64,000 nucleotides of DNA, from positions 124,001 to 188,000 of the forward strand of contig JAAVZO010000008.1 of NCBI GenBank assembly GCA_022791685.1, in the 5' to 3' direction. The translations under genes and the position numbers were made by a program. Of the stretch, positions 50,778 through 60,723 are shown piece by piece (positions within the stretch are counted from its first letter, which is position 1; every line of letters begins with the position of its first letter). This DNA comes from Clostridiales bacterium. GTDB taxonomy: Bacteria; Bacillota; Clostridia; Oscillospirales; CAG-272. A model generated the notes under the pieces. That model saw nothing but the letters and a program-made list of their open reading frames with translations. It did not search any database and was not told the origin of the DNA.

Positions 50778-52562
50778 ATGATAACAGAAGAGATCAAAGA
50801 AGAAATAAAATATCGCTGCGATATTGTCGACGTAATTTCGGCATATGTCCCGCTTAAGCGCGCGGGGTCGAACTATACCGGACGCTGCCCGTTCCACAGT
50901 GAGCGGTCGCCGTCTTTTACGGTGTTTCCGTCGACAAAGAGCTTCTATTGCTTTGGCTGCGGTGCCGGAGGCGATGTATTTACCTTCATGATGAAGCGTG
51001 AAAATATCGAATACCGCGCGGCGGTCGAGCTGCTTGCGAAACGTGCCGGGATCGAGCTCCCGCCCGACAATGAGCCGCGTTCGCAGGATTCTGTCCGGCG
51101 TGAGCGTGTGCTGAACATGAACCGTGAGGCAGCAAGATTTTATCACGCTTGCCTGTATTCTGATGTAGGGAAAGCCGGTCTTGATTATCTGACAAAGCGT
51201 GGACTCAGCGGTGCTGTTATCAAGCACTTTGGGCTCGGCTTTGCGCCTGACGGCTTTGGTGCGGTGACATCGCACCTCATGCGGCTTGGCTATACTGCTG
51301 AGGAGATGTCATCGGCATTTCTTTGCGGCATATCGCGCAAAAACAATCGACCATACGACTATTTCCGAAACCGCGTTATCTTTCCGATAATCGACGTTAC
51401 GGGCAACGTAGTCGCCTTTGGAGGACGAGTGATGGACGGCTCACTGCCGAAGTACCTCAACACCTCCGATACCCCAGCCTTTAAAAAGAGCCGCAATCTG
51501 TTCGCGCTGAATTTCGCAAAGTCGAAATGCGCGGAGCGGTTGATACTCTGCGAGGGCTACATGGATGTGATCGCGCTGCACGCTCACGGATTTGAAAACG
51601 CCGTAGCGACGCTCGGAACGGCTATAACGCCGGAGCAGGCGCGTATAATGTCAAAATATACAAAGCAGGTGATAATCTCATACGACTCTGATGAAGCCGG
51701 TCAGCGTGCCACAAGCAAGGCGATAAAGCTGCTTACTGAGGCTGGGCTCGATGTGCGTGTGCTGCGAATCCCCGGTGCGAAAGATCCGGACGAATTCCTT
51801 CAGAAAAACGGTTCGACCGCACACGAAAAATTCAAGCTGCTGCTCGACCAGAGCCGCGCGCAGTTTGAGTTCAAGCTTGAAAGTGTGCTTGCACGGCATG
51901 ATATTTCGATAGTTGACGAGCGGATAAAAGCGGCGGCGGAGCTTTGCTCGATAATCGCTGAGGTGTATTCCGACGCTGAGCGAGAGGTCTATATCGGAGT
52001 GGTTTCCGACAGACTCGATATCCAGCGAGATTCGCTGAAAAATGATGTAAAGCGTATCATGCGCAGTCGGCAGAAGACACAGAAAAACGAAGAAATGCAG
52101 GAGATAATCCGCAAGACCTCAGGCTTCGGTGACAGTGTCAATTCGGATACTATCAAGAATGTTCTCGCAGTCAGCACAGAGGAAAATTTACTTGGAATAC
52201 TGCTGCTTTATCCTGAAAATATGCGCAGTATCAAGCGCGGGGAGCTGAAGCTCAGTGCAGATGATTTTTATTCTGAATTCAACCGCAGAGTGTTCAGCGA
52301 GATGATGAACCGCTACAGTGAAGCGCGTCAGTTCGATTTCGGCGACCTTGCCGAGGTCTTCAATCCGGACGAGATGGGACGTATCACGTCAATGCTTGTA
52401 CGGCGGCAGCAGCTCACTACTAACGACTCAGTAGTGCTCAGCGAGCTTATTGAGCGGCTTCGCAGTGAAACCAAACAGAAGCGTCTCGAGGAAACGGGCG
52501 ACCAGATCGACCTTATCAACGAGATACTGACGAAAAAGGGCAAGAAACCAAGGCAATCATAA
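50778..52562 (+). CDS. dnaG: DNA primase
   Basis: 594 residues. N-terminal zinc finger CPFH...CFGC near residues 40-61, TOPRIM domain with LILCEGYMDVIALHAHG and VIISYDSDEAGQRAT, and a C-terminal helicase-binding domain. Makes RNA primers for replication. Start ATG 50778; the preceding ribosome site is weak. Precedes rpoD. Confidence 0.96.
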   Translation: MITEEIKEEIKYRCDIVDVISAYVPLKRAGSNYTGRCPFHSERSPSFTVFPSTKSFYCFGCGAGGDVFTFMMKRENIEYRAAVELLAKRAGIELPPDNEPRSQDSVRRERVLNMNREAARFYHACLYSDVGKAGLDYLTKRGLSGAVIKHFGLGFAPDGFGAVTSHLMRLGYTAEEMSSAFLCGISRKNNRPYDYFRNRVIFPIIDVTGNVVAFGGRVMDGSLPKYLNTSDTPAFKKSRNLFALNFAKSKCAERLILCEGYMDVIALHAHGFENAVATLGTAITPEQARIMSKYTKQVIISYDSDEAGQRATSKAIKLLTEAGLDVRVLRIPGAKDPDEFLQKNGSTAHEKFKLLLDQSRAQFEFKLESVLARHDISIVDERIKAAAELCSIIAEVYSDAEREVYIGVVSDRLDIQRDSLKNDVKRIMRSRQKTQKNEEMQEIIRKTSGFGDSVNSDTIKNVLAVSTEENLLGILLLYPENMRSIKRGELKLSADDFYSEFNRRVFSEMMNRYSEARQFDFGDLAEVFNPDEMGRITSMLVRRQQLTTNDSVVLSELIERLRSETKQKRLEETGDQIDLINEILTKKGKKPRQS

Positions 52563-52614
52563 TTTATTGAAAGCCGCATGATTTTACCGTCATCGGCAGG
52601 AGGAACTATTTAAC

Positions 52615-53763
52615 ATGGCAGAAAAGAATATTAAATCTCAGGAAAATGAAAGCAATGAGATCGAGCTTGACGAGAACGGAGAGCGAAAATTCAGTGTCAA
52701 CGACCTTATCGCACGCGGAAAGAGCAAGGGTTCACTGACCTCAAGCGAAATTGTTGAAGCGATAAGCGATGAAGACTTCGATATCGACCAGATCGACAAG
52801 CTTTACGAAGATCTCGAAAGCAACGGCATTGAGGTAAACTACCTTGACAGCCCGGATTTTGCGGATATTGAGAGTGAGATCGAGCAGTACGAATCGGCTG
52901 AAGACATGGAGAAAATGCTGATCCAAGAAGGTCTTGCAATCGACGACCCGGTGCGCATGTACCTCAAGGAGATAGGCAAAGTGCCGCTGCTCGACAACGA
53001 TGCGGAGCTCGTGCTTGCTGAGAAGATGGCTCACGGTGACGATGACGCGAAGAAGGAGCTTGTTGAGGCTAACCTGCGACTTGTTGTCTCGATAGCGAAG
53101 CGCTATGTCGGTAAGGGTATGTTCTTCCTCGACCTCATCCAGGAGGGCAACCTCGGTCTTATGAAGGCTGTGGACAAGTTCGATTACCGCAAGGGCTACA
53201 AGTTCTCGACCTACGCTACATGGTGGATCCGTCAGGCGATCACAAGGGCTATAGCTGATCAGGCGCGCACGATCCGAATCCCGGTACACATGGTCGAAAC
53301 TATCCACAAGGTATCGCGCTACTCTCGCCAGCTTTTGCAGGAATACGGACGTGAAGCGTCGGCTGAGGAGATAGCAGAGAAGATGGGCACGAGCCCTGAT
53401 AAGGTGCGCGAGATAATGAAGATAGCGCAGGACCCGGTGTCGCTCGAAACGCCTATCGGTGAAGAGGAAGACAGTCACCTTGGCGACTTCATCGAGGACA
53501 ACGACTCGCCAGCGCCGGCAGAGGCTGCATCGTATGCGCTGCTTCGTGAGCAGCTGAATGAAGTGCTTCATACCTTGACTCCGCGTGAAGAGCACGTATT
53601 GAAGCTGCGCTTCGGACTCGACGATGGACGTACGAGAACTCTCGAGGAAGTCGGCAAGGAATTCAACATCACACGTGAGCGAATTCGTCAGATAGAGGCA
53701 AAAGCGCTGCGTAAGCTTCGCCACCCGAGCCGCTCAAAGAGACTGAAAGATTACCTCGATTGA
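52615..53763 (+). CDS. rpoD: RNA polymerase primary sigma factor
   Basis: 382 residues, Firmicutes SigA length. Region 1.2 [17 protein letters not shown], region 2 [19 protein letters not shown] and [15 protein letters not shown], region 3, and region 4 [28 protein letters not shown] ribosome site. It is the sigma factor expected to read the many TTGACA/TATAAT promoters seen in this window. Confidence 0.97.
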   Translation: MAEKNIKSQENESNEIELDENGERKFSVNDLIARGKSKGSLTSSEIVEAISDEDFDIDQIDKLYEDLESNGIEVNYLDSPDFADIESEIEQYESAEDMEKMLIQEGLAIDDPVRMYLKEIGKVPLLDNDAELVLAEKMAHGDDDAKKELVEANLRLVVSIAKRYVGKGMFFLDLIQEGNLGLMKAVDKFDYRKGYKFSTYATWWIRQAITRAIADQARTIRIPVHMVETIHKVSRYSRQLLQEYGREASAEEIAEKMGTSPDKVREIMKIAQDPVSLETPIGEEEDSHLGDFIEDNDSPAPAEAASYALLREQLNEVLHTLTPREEHVLKLRFGLDDGRTRTLEEVGKEFNITRERIRQIEAKALRKLRHPSRSKRLKDYLD

Positions 53764-53842
53764 ATATTCGGCGCTAAGCACAAAAAAATCATCGAAATAT
53801 TGTGAAATATACACTAAGGTTTAGTCTGATATGTGTAAAAAT

Positions 53843-53933
53843 GTGCATATAACTTTGTAGGATATGCACTAATCAATAGCTGGCAGAATTGGAATATATA
53901 GGTTTTTGGGCCCTGCCAGAGGGACAGTGGCAG
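53843..53933 (+). promoter_or_regulatory. Alternative hairpins downstream of rpoD
   Basis: GTGCATAT/ATATGCAC (53843-53869). Then CTGCCAG (53913-53919) can pair with CTGGCAG upstream (53880-53886) or with TGGCAG downstream (53928-53933), two mutually exclusive stems. It may end the rpoD transcript; no T-run follows. Confidence 0.45.
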
Positions 53934-53943
53934 AAAAAACAGC

Positions 53944-53972
53944 TTGACATATTGGATTTTATAGTGTAAAAT
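53944..53972 (+). promoter_or_regulatory. sigma-A promoter of the lipoprotein gene
   Basis: TTGACA (53944-53949), 17-bp spacer, TAAAAT (53967-53972). Confidence 0.82.
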
Positions 53973-54014
53973 AAATAAGGTATATTTTCTGGAATTTATC
54001 AGGAGGAACAGCGA

Positions 54015-55703
54015 ATGAAAAGACGACTTATAAGCATGGCGCTCTGTTTGTTTATGGTTTTTACTGCGGTTGCTACTGCATCCTGCGGTAAGGATGATGA
54101 CCTCAGCACCGTAGGTGAGGATCAGATCGCAAATGCAATGACCCTTAATATTTACGGAATCAAGGGCGCAGGTACTACCGATGAGGCAATTGCAGCAGTT
54201 GAGGAAGCTATGAGCAAGATCACTGAATCACAGTTCAACACTGCAATTAAGCTTATGCTCTACACAGAGAGCGAATATGACAGAGTTCTTGAAAAGAAGA
54301 TGGATGAGATTCAGGAACGTCTTGACATAGCAGCAGCTGAAGCTGAGGCTAAGAAGGCTGCCGAAAAGGAAGCCCGCAAGAACGGTGTTACAACAGCTGT
54401 CGAGGATACAACAACGGCAGAAGAGAGTGAGACTGGAGACGAGACTATTATCAATGAGTATGGATTAGTTGAGACCTTCTATCCTGAGATAGAGGAAAAT
54501 CAGCTCGACATCTTCCTCATGACTGATTACGATATGTTTATGAAGTACAGCGAAAAAAATGTACTTTCTGCACTTGATGAGTCGCTTTCGTCTTCGTCGA
54601 AAATACTCAAATCATATATCAATCCTAACATTCTGTCTGCCGGAAAGATTGGCAAGACTACATATGCAATACTCAACAATCAGCCGATCGGCGAGTATAC
54701 CTTCATGCTGCTCAACAAGAGCCTGATGGACAAATACTACTATGACGCTGATAACTTTGCTACCTTCAATGATGCAGTTGATTTCATCCTTGAGGTCGCA
54801 GCAAATGACAGAGCATACACTCCTTTCATGGGCGACATCTCGCCTGTAGGCGTAAACTATTTCACTGTTGACGGTTCGCGCACTGTAGTGGGCAATATGC
54901 TTGCACCGAGTGCAAAGTACGGCGATAACGGTCAGCCTAAGGCGCTGTTCTCAGTCAGAAACTGGACTAACTACATGACCGCAGTTAAGCGTCTTGAAGA
55001 GAACAACTGCATTGGCAGCACTGAGATCAAAGCTGGCGACCGTTTCGGAGTAGGTATCATCAAGGGTACTTACGCAGATGTAGCGGCATTCGAAGATGAT
55101 TACTACATCAACGTGCTCCAGAATCCTCAGGCTACCTACGACAATATCTACAACGGTATGTTCGCAGTAAGCACCTACACCAAGAGCCTTTCGAGATCTA
55201 TGGAGATCATCACATATCTCAACACCAGAAGCGATCTGAGAAATCTGTTTGCATACGGTATTGAGGATATCCACTACGAGCTCGATAAAGAGGGCGTAGT
55301 TCATAAGCTCAGCAACGATTACAACATGAAGCTTGAATACACTGGAAACGAGTTTATCGCTTATCCGCCGGAAGGCTCTGATCCTGATATCTGGGAGAAT
55401 GCAAAGGCACAGAACCTTGACATGGAACTTAGTCCTTACTACGGCTTCGTTCTTGATGAGAGCAAGCTTGATCCGGCAGTTGTAAGAGGTGTAAAGACCT
55501 TCAGCGATCGCTTCTACAGCGAGTATGCTTCGAAGTCCTCTGAAGAGCTGGCAGACTGGTTCCTTGAGTACTGGGATGACGCTGACGACAATGCGTCGGT
55601 TCAGGACTTCCTTGCAACTGAGGATGAAGATACTGAGGACGATTATGTACCGATGGGCAAGCTTTACAGCGATTGGTATGCAACCGTTTCGAAGGCTTCC
55701 TAA
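54015..55703 (+). CDS. Solute-binding-like lipoprotein with coiled-coil insertion
   Basis: 562 residues. Signal peptide with lipobox-like ATASC near residue 24. A binding-protein type fold is suggested by TLNIYGIKGAGTTDEAI, NPNILSAGKIGKTTYAILN and the later YDNIYNGMFAVSTYT. Residues ~95-125 form a Glu/Lys/Ala-rich helix (MDEIQERLDIAAAEAEAKK) followed by a Thr/Glu linker, an unusual insertion in this fold. Codon use is biased like the pckG gene, so it may be abundant. No transporter genes are adjacent. Strong AGGAGGA site. Confidence 0.75.
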   Translation: MKRRLISMALCLFMVFTAVATASCGKDDDLSTVGEDQIANAMTLNIYGIKGAGTTDEAIAAVEEAMSKITESQFNTAIKLMLYTESEYDRVLEKKMDEIQERLDIAAAEAEAKKAAEKEARKNGVTTAVEDTTTAEESETGDETIINEYGLVETFYPEIEENQLDIFLMTDYDMFMKYSEKNVLSALDESLSSSSKILKSYINPNILSAGKIGKTTYAILNNQPIGEYTFMLLNKSLMDKYYYDADNFATFNDAVDFILEVAANDRAYTPFMGDISPVGVNYFTVDGSRTVVGNMLAPSAKYGDNGQPKALFSVRNWTNYMTAVKRLEENNCIGSTEIKAGDRFGVGIIKGTYADVAAFEDDYYINVLQNPQATYDNIYNGMFAVSTYTKSLSRSMEIITYLNTRSDLRNLFAYGIEDIHYELDKEGVVHKLSNDYNMKLEYTGNEFIAYPPEGSDPDIWENAKAQNLDMELSPYYGFVLDESKLDPAVVRGVKTFSDRFYSEYASKSSEELADWFLEYWDDADDNASVQDFLATEDEDTEDDYVPMGKLYSDWYATVSKAS

Positions 55704-55720
55704 AATCATTTAGCAAAATG

Positions 55721-55755
55721 GGAGATATCGCCTTTGCGATATCTCCTGATTTTTT
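55721..55755 (+). terminator. Intrinsic terminator
   Basis: GGAGATATCGC/GCGATATCTCC followed by TGATTTTTT. Confidence 0.88.
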
Positions 55756-55779
55756 AAAGTTTGAATGGAGTTATTAACT

Positions 55780-56910
55780 ATGAGCTTTAATTTTTATATG
55801 CCGGTTCAGATAATATCCGGACGTGGCGCAGTTCGAGATAATGCTGACAAATTTGCACTCGGAAAGAAGGCACTTATCGTGTCTGGGCGGAACTCAGCGA
55901 AAGCCTGCGGTGCGCTTGATGATGTTATCGACGTGCTTGCTTCACTCGGGATAGAATGGGCGTTGTACGATAAAATAGTCGAGAATCCGCCAGTATCGGT
56001 ATGCTTTGAAGGCGGCAAGTTAGCGTTTGAGGAAAAGGCAGACTTTGTTGTGGCGATCGGCGGCGGCTCTCCGCTTGACGCTGCTAAGGCTATAGCTGCA
56101 TACGCTGCGAATCCTGAGCTTAGCGCGATGGATATCTACACGGCGGCAATTGAAAAGGCGCTGCCGATAATCGCAATTCCAACGACTGCGGGAACCGGAA
56201 GTGAAGTAGACCCTGTAGCAGTAATGACTATCGACGGCAAGAATGTCAAGAAATCCTTCAAATCTGCCTGCACTTTCCCGCGCTACGCGATACTTGACCC
56301 CAAATACACCGAATCGCTCGGAGCGGAGTACACGATATCGACCGCACTCGACGCATTTTGTCACTGTGTGGAGTCGTATCTGTCACCGAAATCGACTGAC
56401 ATCTCGCGTATGTTTGCAGTCGAGGGCGCACGACGTATATATACAGCACTGCTTGAAATCGAGAATGGAAGCTGTGACCTTGAAGCATTGAAGCCGCTGC
56501 GTGAACAGCTGCTGACCGGAGCGACATCCGGCGGAATAGCGATAAATACGACTGGAACAGGCTTCAATCACCCGCTCGGATACAACTTGACGCTATACAA
56601 GGGTATTCCGCATGGAAGCGCCTGCGGAGTGTTCATGGAGGAATATTTTAGTTATAACTCCAAAACCGAAGAGGGAAAGCAGCTTATCGAGAATTTCTGC
56701 ACTGCGCTGTCTGCGTCGCCGAATGAAGTAGCTGCGAATATAGTGAAGTGGTCGAATGTAAAAATCGGCAAGGCTTACAATAACGCGCTGACTATTGATG
56801 AGATCGAGCAGTACCTCGAGAACGTCAAGGGCACGAAAAACTACACAAACAGCCCATACGTCATATTAGTCGATGAAATGCGTGACATTTACACAAAGCT
56901 GTTCGGATAA
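55780..56910 (+). CDS. Iron-containing alcohol dehydrogenase
   Basis: 376 residues from ATG 55780 after GGAG; the upstream ATG at 55765 is part of that site. NAD motif GGGSPLDAAKA, metal ligands in DAFCHCVESYLS and GTGFNHPLGYNLTLYKGIPHG (His residues), the group III Fe-ADH pattern. Likely reduces aldehydes to alcohols in fermentation; substrate unknown. Confidence 0.92.
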   Translation: MSFNFYMPVQIISGRGAVRDNADKFALGKKALIVSGRNSAKACGALDDVIDVLASLGIEWALYDKIVENPPVSVCFEGGKLAFEEKADFVVAIGGGSPLDAAKAIAAYAANPELSAMDIYTAAIEKALPIIAIPTTAGTGSEVDPVAVMTIDGKNVKKSFKSACTFPRYAILDPKYTESLGAEYTISTALDAFCHCVESYLSPKSTDISRMFAVEGARRIYTALLEIENGSCDLEALKPLREQLLTGATSGGIAINTTGTGFNHPLGYNLTLYKGIPHGSACGVFMEEYFSYNSKTEEGKQLIENFCTALSASPNEVAANIVKWSNVKIGKAYNNALTIDEIEQYLENVKGTKNYTNSPYVILVDEMRDIYTKLFG

Positions 56911-56912
56911 AC

Positions 56913-56943
56913 AAAACGAGCCGGTTTCCGGCTCGTTTTATTT
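56913..56943. terminator. Bidirectional terminator
   Basis: AAAACGAGCCGG/CCGGCTCGTTTT between the alcohol dehydrogenase gene and the convergent HIT gene. Confidence 0.88.
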
Positions 56944-56979
56944 ATATGCTGGAAGTATGGTAGCTTGTCAAAGCATAAT

Positions 56980-57318
56980 TCAGCCCATATTCTCTGGCAG
57001 CTTGCGTCCACCTATGATATGGAAATGCAGGTGCTTGACTGTCTGGCAGGCATCGTCACCACAGTTAGTGATTACGCGGTAGCCGTTGGTCAGACCAGCA
57101 GCTGCTGCGATTTTTGGGATGGTCTCGAAAATTTTGGCGACTACGGCGCTGTTCTCGGGTGTAACAGCGTCGACAGAAGCGATGTGCTTCTTCGGAATTA
57201 CCAGAATATGCACGGGTGTTTGTGGATTGATGTCGTAGAACGCGAGAATGTCGTCATCCTCATATGCCTTATTTGACGGAATTTCGCCGGCGATTATTTT
57301 ACAGAATATACAGTCCAT
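56980..57318 (-). CDS. HIT family hydrolase
   Basis: 112 residues from ATG 57318 (MDCIFCKIIAGE) after AAGGAG; the longer frame upstream is AT-rich non-coding. HIT motif KHLHFHIIGG, and PVHILVIPKKHI. These small enzymes hydrolyse nucleoside phosphoramidates or dinucleotides. Complete and of normal length. Confidence 0.94.
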   Translation of the reverse strand: MDCIFCKIIAGEIPSNKAYEDDDILAFYDINPQTPVHILVIPKKHIASVDAVTPENSAVVAKIFETIPKIAAAAGLTNGYRVITNCGDDACQTVKHLHFHIIGGRKLPENMG

Positions 57319-57455
57319 GTGTGCTCTCCTTGTCTTGTACAATGTGATTTTTACAATCAGCTTGATAATAATATTATACACTATCTTTTTAATTATTTCA
57401 AGTAGGGCGAGTAAATAAAAATTTACTTTTTTTCTCGAAAATCTGCGCGGAATCG

Positions 57456-57484
57456 TTGACATTCTGCTTATTTTAGGGTATAAT
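57456..57484 (+). promoter_or_regulatory. Consensus promoter of the DUF1858 gene
   Basis: TTGACA (57456-57461), 17-bp spacer, TATAAT (57479-57484). Confidence 0.88.
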
Positions 57485-57521
57485 TATATTAGATAAATTT
57501 TTTTATTAAGGAGTATCTAAA

Positions 57522-57725
57522 ATGAAAGTTACAAAAGAATCGATAATTGGCGAGGTTCTCGACTTTGACCGCGAGACCGCTCAGTTTTTCCTTGAAATAG
57601 GTATGCACTGCCTCGGCTGCCCGTCGGCACGCGGTGAAAGCATTGAGATGGCTTGCGAAGTTCACGGAACTGACGCGGACGAGCTCGTTGCTAAGATCAA
57701 CGAATTCCTCGATTCCAAAAAATAA
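57522..57725 (+). CDS. DUF1858 domain protein
   Basis: 67 residues. VTKESIIGEVLDFDRETAQF and GMHCLGCPSARGESIE match the small DUF1858 proteins with a CxxC pair, also called hybrid-cluster-protein-associated redox disulfide domain. Probably a cytoplasmic redox or cluster-binding accessory; function not proven. Good AAGGAG site. Confidence 0.88.
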   Translation: MKVTKESIIGEVLDFDRETAQFFLEIGMHCLGCPSARGESIEMACEVHGTDADELVAKINEFLDSKK

Positions 57726-57752
57726 ACAGGAAAACCGACATCAAAGCGTCAT

Positions 57753-57771
57753 ACCGGCGCTTGGTGCCGGT
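57753..57771 (+). terminator. Weak terminator before trmK
   Basis: ACCGGC/GCCGGT with a short T-rich exit; it lies directly before the trmK start. Confidence 0.55.
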
Positions 57772-57785
57772 TTATCTGAATTTTT

Positions 57786-58511
57786 ATGTATAATACAATC
57801 AAACTAAGCGTCAGACTTTCGGCGGCGGCTTCGCTTGTCGGCGCTGGTACAGTCGCGGATATCGGTACCGACCATGCGCTGCTTCCGATAAAGCTTGTGC
57901 TCGCCGGTCACAGCCGTGCGCTCGCGTCCGATATCAACGAAGGTCCATGCGAGCGCGCTCGTGCGAATATCATGCGCTATCGGCTGTCGGACCGGATAGC
58001 GGTATGCTGTCGCCCCGGACTCGACCGAATAGATGAATTCGCGCCCGATAATATTATAATATGCGGCATGGGCGGCGAGCTCATCGCCGATATTCTCGCG
58101 CAGTCGGGTTATCCGCGCGAATCTGCTTGCAGGCTTATTTTGCAGCCGATGTCAATGCAGGACGTGCTGCGAAAATACCTCGCGGCGAATGGCTTTAATA
58201 TATTAAACGAGCTGGTGGTCTTTGATGAAGGCAAGTACTATCAGCTTATTGCGTCGCAGTACGACGGCGTGAAACGCAGCTATAGCGAGACTGAGTACCG
58301 GCTTGGCAGGCTGAATTTATTGCGTGCGGCGAATGAATCGGATGATGAGCAGGCGGATATCGACCGCGGATGGCTCGGGTTTGTGCGCAATGCCGCTGCA
58401 AAGCGAGTAGCTGGACGCAGTGTGTCGGAGGCGAGCGCAAATTCCAGCGAGCAGTCGGACGATGTAGAAATGATTAAAACTATTGATGAAATTATGAAAG
58501 GACAAAACTAA
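57786..58511 (+). CDS. trmK: tRNA (adenine(22)-N(1))-methyltransferase
   Basis: 241 residues. VADIGTDHALLPIKLVLAG is the SAM loop, ALASDINEGPCERARAN follows, and IIICGMGGELIADIL is the catalytic region of the TrmK family. It methylates A22 in tRNA D-loops. The next gene (nif3-like) overlaps by one base, a conserved Firmicutes pairing. No ribosome site is seen before the ATG. Confidence 0.92.
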   Translation: MYNTIKLSVRLSAAASLVGAGTVADIGTDHALLPIKLVLAGHSRALASDINEGPCERARANIMRYRLSDRIAVCCRPGLDRIDEFAPDNIIICGMGGELIADILAQSGYPRESACRLILQPMSMQDVLRKYLAANGFNILNELVVFDEGKYYQLIASQYDGVKRSYSETEYRLGRLNLLRAANESDDEQADIDRGWLGFVRNAAAKRVAGRSVSEASANSSEQSDDVEMIKTIDEIMKGQN

Positions 58512-59281
58512 TGCCAACTGTAGATGATCTTTATAAATTTTTGTCAAGTAAATTTCCAGAAGAGCTGCGGTGCAGCTGGGACAATGACGGACTCATGCTT
58601 GCGGCTGACCCAGACAAAGAGGTCATTCGCGTGCTCTGTACGCTCGATGTAAACGATGAGGCGGTCGATTATGCAATAAGCAATAATTTTGACGTTATCG
58701 TTTCGCACCATCCGATGATCTTCAAGCCAATGAAGGCGCTGAATTACATCGACCCAGTGTCGCGCAAGGCTATTAAACTGCTGAAAAATAACATATCCGT
58801 AATGTCGTTCCATACTCGACTCGACGCGGCTGTTGGTGGACTTAATGATATTTTTGCAAAGATGATCGGGCTGAAAGATGTAGAGCCGCTCGAGTGGGAG
58901 GGCGAATCGGTCGGACGTGTCGGAACTATAGAAACACCGCTCGACTGCACCGAATTCGCATCGTTTGTCAAAAAAACGCTGCAGTCCGACCGTGTTTTGT
59001 ATTCACTCGGAAGCGGAGTTGTGAACCGTGTCGCGATCTGCGGCGGCGACGGCAAGGACTACATCGAGGCGGCAAAACGTGCCGGAGCAGATACATATCT
59101 CACCGGACAATTGTCATATAATATCATGAACGAGTCGAACTACATAGGACTCAATCTGTTTGAAGCTGGACACTTCTATACTGAGGACTATATCTGTGGC
59201 TATCTCACGCTGCTGATAATGAAGGAATATACGCAGGTCAAGACCAGCTACTTTAACTGTAACCGGGTCAAATCGCTGTGA
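58511..59281 (+). CDS. Nif3-like dinuclear metal centre protein
   Basis: 256 residues. WDNDGLMLAADPD, VIVSHHPMIFKPMKAL (metal-binding His pair), MSFHTRLDAAVGGLND and a C-terminal GLNLFEAGHFYTED, matching the Nif3/YqfO family of hexameric proteins (GTP cyclohydrolase I type 2-like). Biochemical role uncertain. Coupled to trmK. Confidence 0.93.
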   Translation: MPTVDDLYKFLSSKFPEELRCSWDNDGLMLAADPDKEVIRVLCTLDVNDEAVDYAISNNFDVIVSHHPMIFKPMKALNYIDPVSRKAIKLLKNNISVMSFHTRLDAAVGGLNDIFAKMIGLKDVEPLEWEGESVGRVGTIETPLDCTEFASFVKKTLQSDRVLYSLGSGVVNRVAICGGDGKDYIEAAKRAGADTYLTGQLSYNIMNESNYIGLNLFEAGHFYTEDYICGYLTLLIMKEYTQVKTSYFNCNRVKSL

Positions 59282-59691
59282 CAGGATATAATCTTGTAGT
59301 CGTTTTCAACCCGGATAAAAAGCACGTACTGCTCTGCAAGCGGATAAAAAATCCCTATCTCGGGCTTTCGAACTTCGTCGGTGGGCATATTGAACCCAGT
59401 GAGAGCTGCGAGGATGCGGCTTACCGTGAGTTATTCGAGGAGACGGCGATCACGCGTGAAATGATCAAATTGAATCAGCTGATGACTTTCATCTATTACA
59501 ATCAGAGTTGTTACGTCGACGTATGGTGCGGACGCTTGAAGGCTGACTTTGAACCGCACGGAGACGAGAATCCGCTGTACTGGGGACGCGCAGACGACGA
59601 TTATTTTGATATGACCCGTTTCGCCGGAGAAGGGAATATGGGTCATATTATGGAGCAGATATTCCAGTTCGGTGACGGATATTTAGATTAA
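59278..59691 (+). CDS. Nudix hydrolase
   Basis: 137 residues, GTG start overlapping the Nif3-like stop (GTGA). Nudix box GGHIEPSESCEDAAYREL then FEETAI is complete. VVFNPDKKHVLLCKR precedes it. The MutT-like substrate is probably a damaged or excess nucleotide. Third gene of the trmK unit. Confidence 0.88.
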   Translation: MTGYNLVVVFNPDKKHVLLCKRIKNPYLGLSNFVGGHIEPSESCEDAAYRELFEETAITREMIKLNQLMTFIYYNQSCYVDVWCGRLKADFEPHGDENPLYWGRADDDYFDMTRFAGEGNMGHIMEQIFQFGDGYLD

Positions 59692-59711
59692 CTATAGAAA
59701 GGAATTTTATC

Positions 59712-60056
59712 ATGCCATATATAAATTTTAAAACCAGCGCACAGCTTACAGCAGAGAAGGAGACTGAGCTTAAAGCTGAGCTCGGACGCGCGATCTCGAT
59801 TATTCCGGGTAAGAGCGAGACCTATCTCATGGTCGAAATACAGGATAACGCACACCTTTGGCTCGGCGGAGACGATTCCGCACCGGCAGCTATGGTCGAT
59901 GTCAAGATCTTCGGTCACGCAAAGCCTTCCGACTTTTCGTCGCTTACGGCTGAAATATGCAGAATCAGTAAATCAAAGCTCGGAATCTCGCCGTCGCGCG
60001 TATATGTCACCTACGCGGAGGTCGAGAATTGGGGCTGGAACGGAAGCAATTTCTGA
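59712..60056 (+). CDS. MIF/phenylpyruvate tautomerase family protein
   Basis: 114 residues. Begins MPYINFKT, so after Met removal Pro would be the N-terminal catalytic base. IPGKSETYLMVEIQDN and VYVTYAEVENWGWNGSNF are typical of the MIF superfamily, including the conserved NWGWNG end. Possible tautomerase; physiological role unknown. GAAAGGA site. Confidence 0.92.
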   Translation: MPYINFKTSAQLTAEKETELKAELGRAISIIPGKSETYLMVEIQDNAHLWLGGDDSAPAAMVDVKIFGHAKPSDFSSLTAEICRISKSKLGISPSRVYVTYAEVENWGWNGSNF

Positions 60057-60059
60057 TAT

Positions 60060-60719
60060 ATGATAACTATCGAACAAATCAAATCGAGCGAAGCGATACG
60101 CACTTATATCGAAAAAGAGGACGAATCACTGCGTGCGCTTGGATTTACTGAACATAGCTTTACACACGTCGGACGCGTATCAATAATGGCTCGCAATATC
60201 CTGTTGCAGCTCGGATATCCGGCACGCGACGCTGAGCTCGCCGAAATTGCGGGATACCTTCACGATATCGGAAATATCGTAAACCGCACCGACCACGCGC
60301 AAAGCGGAGCGGTAATGGCATTCCGTATACTCGACAATATGGGCGCTGACCCAGCCGAAATCGCAACGATAATAACGGCTATCGGCAACCACGACGAAGG
60401 AACGGCGGTCGCAGTGAACCCGATCACGGCTGCATTGATACTCGCGGACAAAACCGACGTTCGTGCGTCGCGCGTAAGAAATACCGATATCAAAAGCTTC
60501 GATATACACGACCGTGTCAACTACTCGGTCAAACGCTCAGACCTCGATATAAATAAAGATAAGAATGAAATTGAGCTGAAATTGCAGATAGATACTGACT
60601 TTTGCTCGGTGATGGATTACTTTGAGATATTCCTCGCGCGAATGATACTTTGCCGAAAAGCAGCAGAACGACTCGGACTGCGCTTCCGTCTTAGTGTAAA
60701 TGGACAGATTTTGTTGTAA
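60060..60719 (+). CDS. HD domain protein
   Basis: 219 residues. FTHVGRVSIMARNILL (His), IAGYLHDIGNI (HD) and NHDEGTAV give the metal site, with VNPITAALILADKTDV the closing Asp. A phosphohydrolase on nucleotides or phosphate esters; substrate unknown. It follows the MIF gene by three bases. Confidence 0.87.
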   Translation: MITIEQIKSSEAIRTYIEKEDESLRALGFTEHSFTHVGRVSIMARNILLQLGYPARDAELAEIAGYLHDIGNIVNRTDHAQSGAVMAFRILDNMGADPAEIATIITAIGNHDEGTAVAVNPITAALILADKTDVRASRVRNTDIKSFDIHDRVNYSVKRSDLDINKDKNEIELKLQIDTDFCSVMDYFEIFLARMILCRKAAERLGLRFRLSVNGQILL

Positions 60720-60723
60720 GCTA

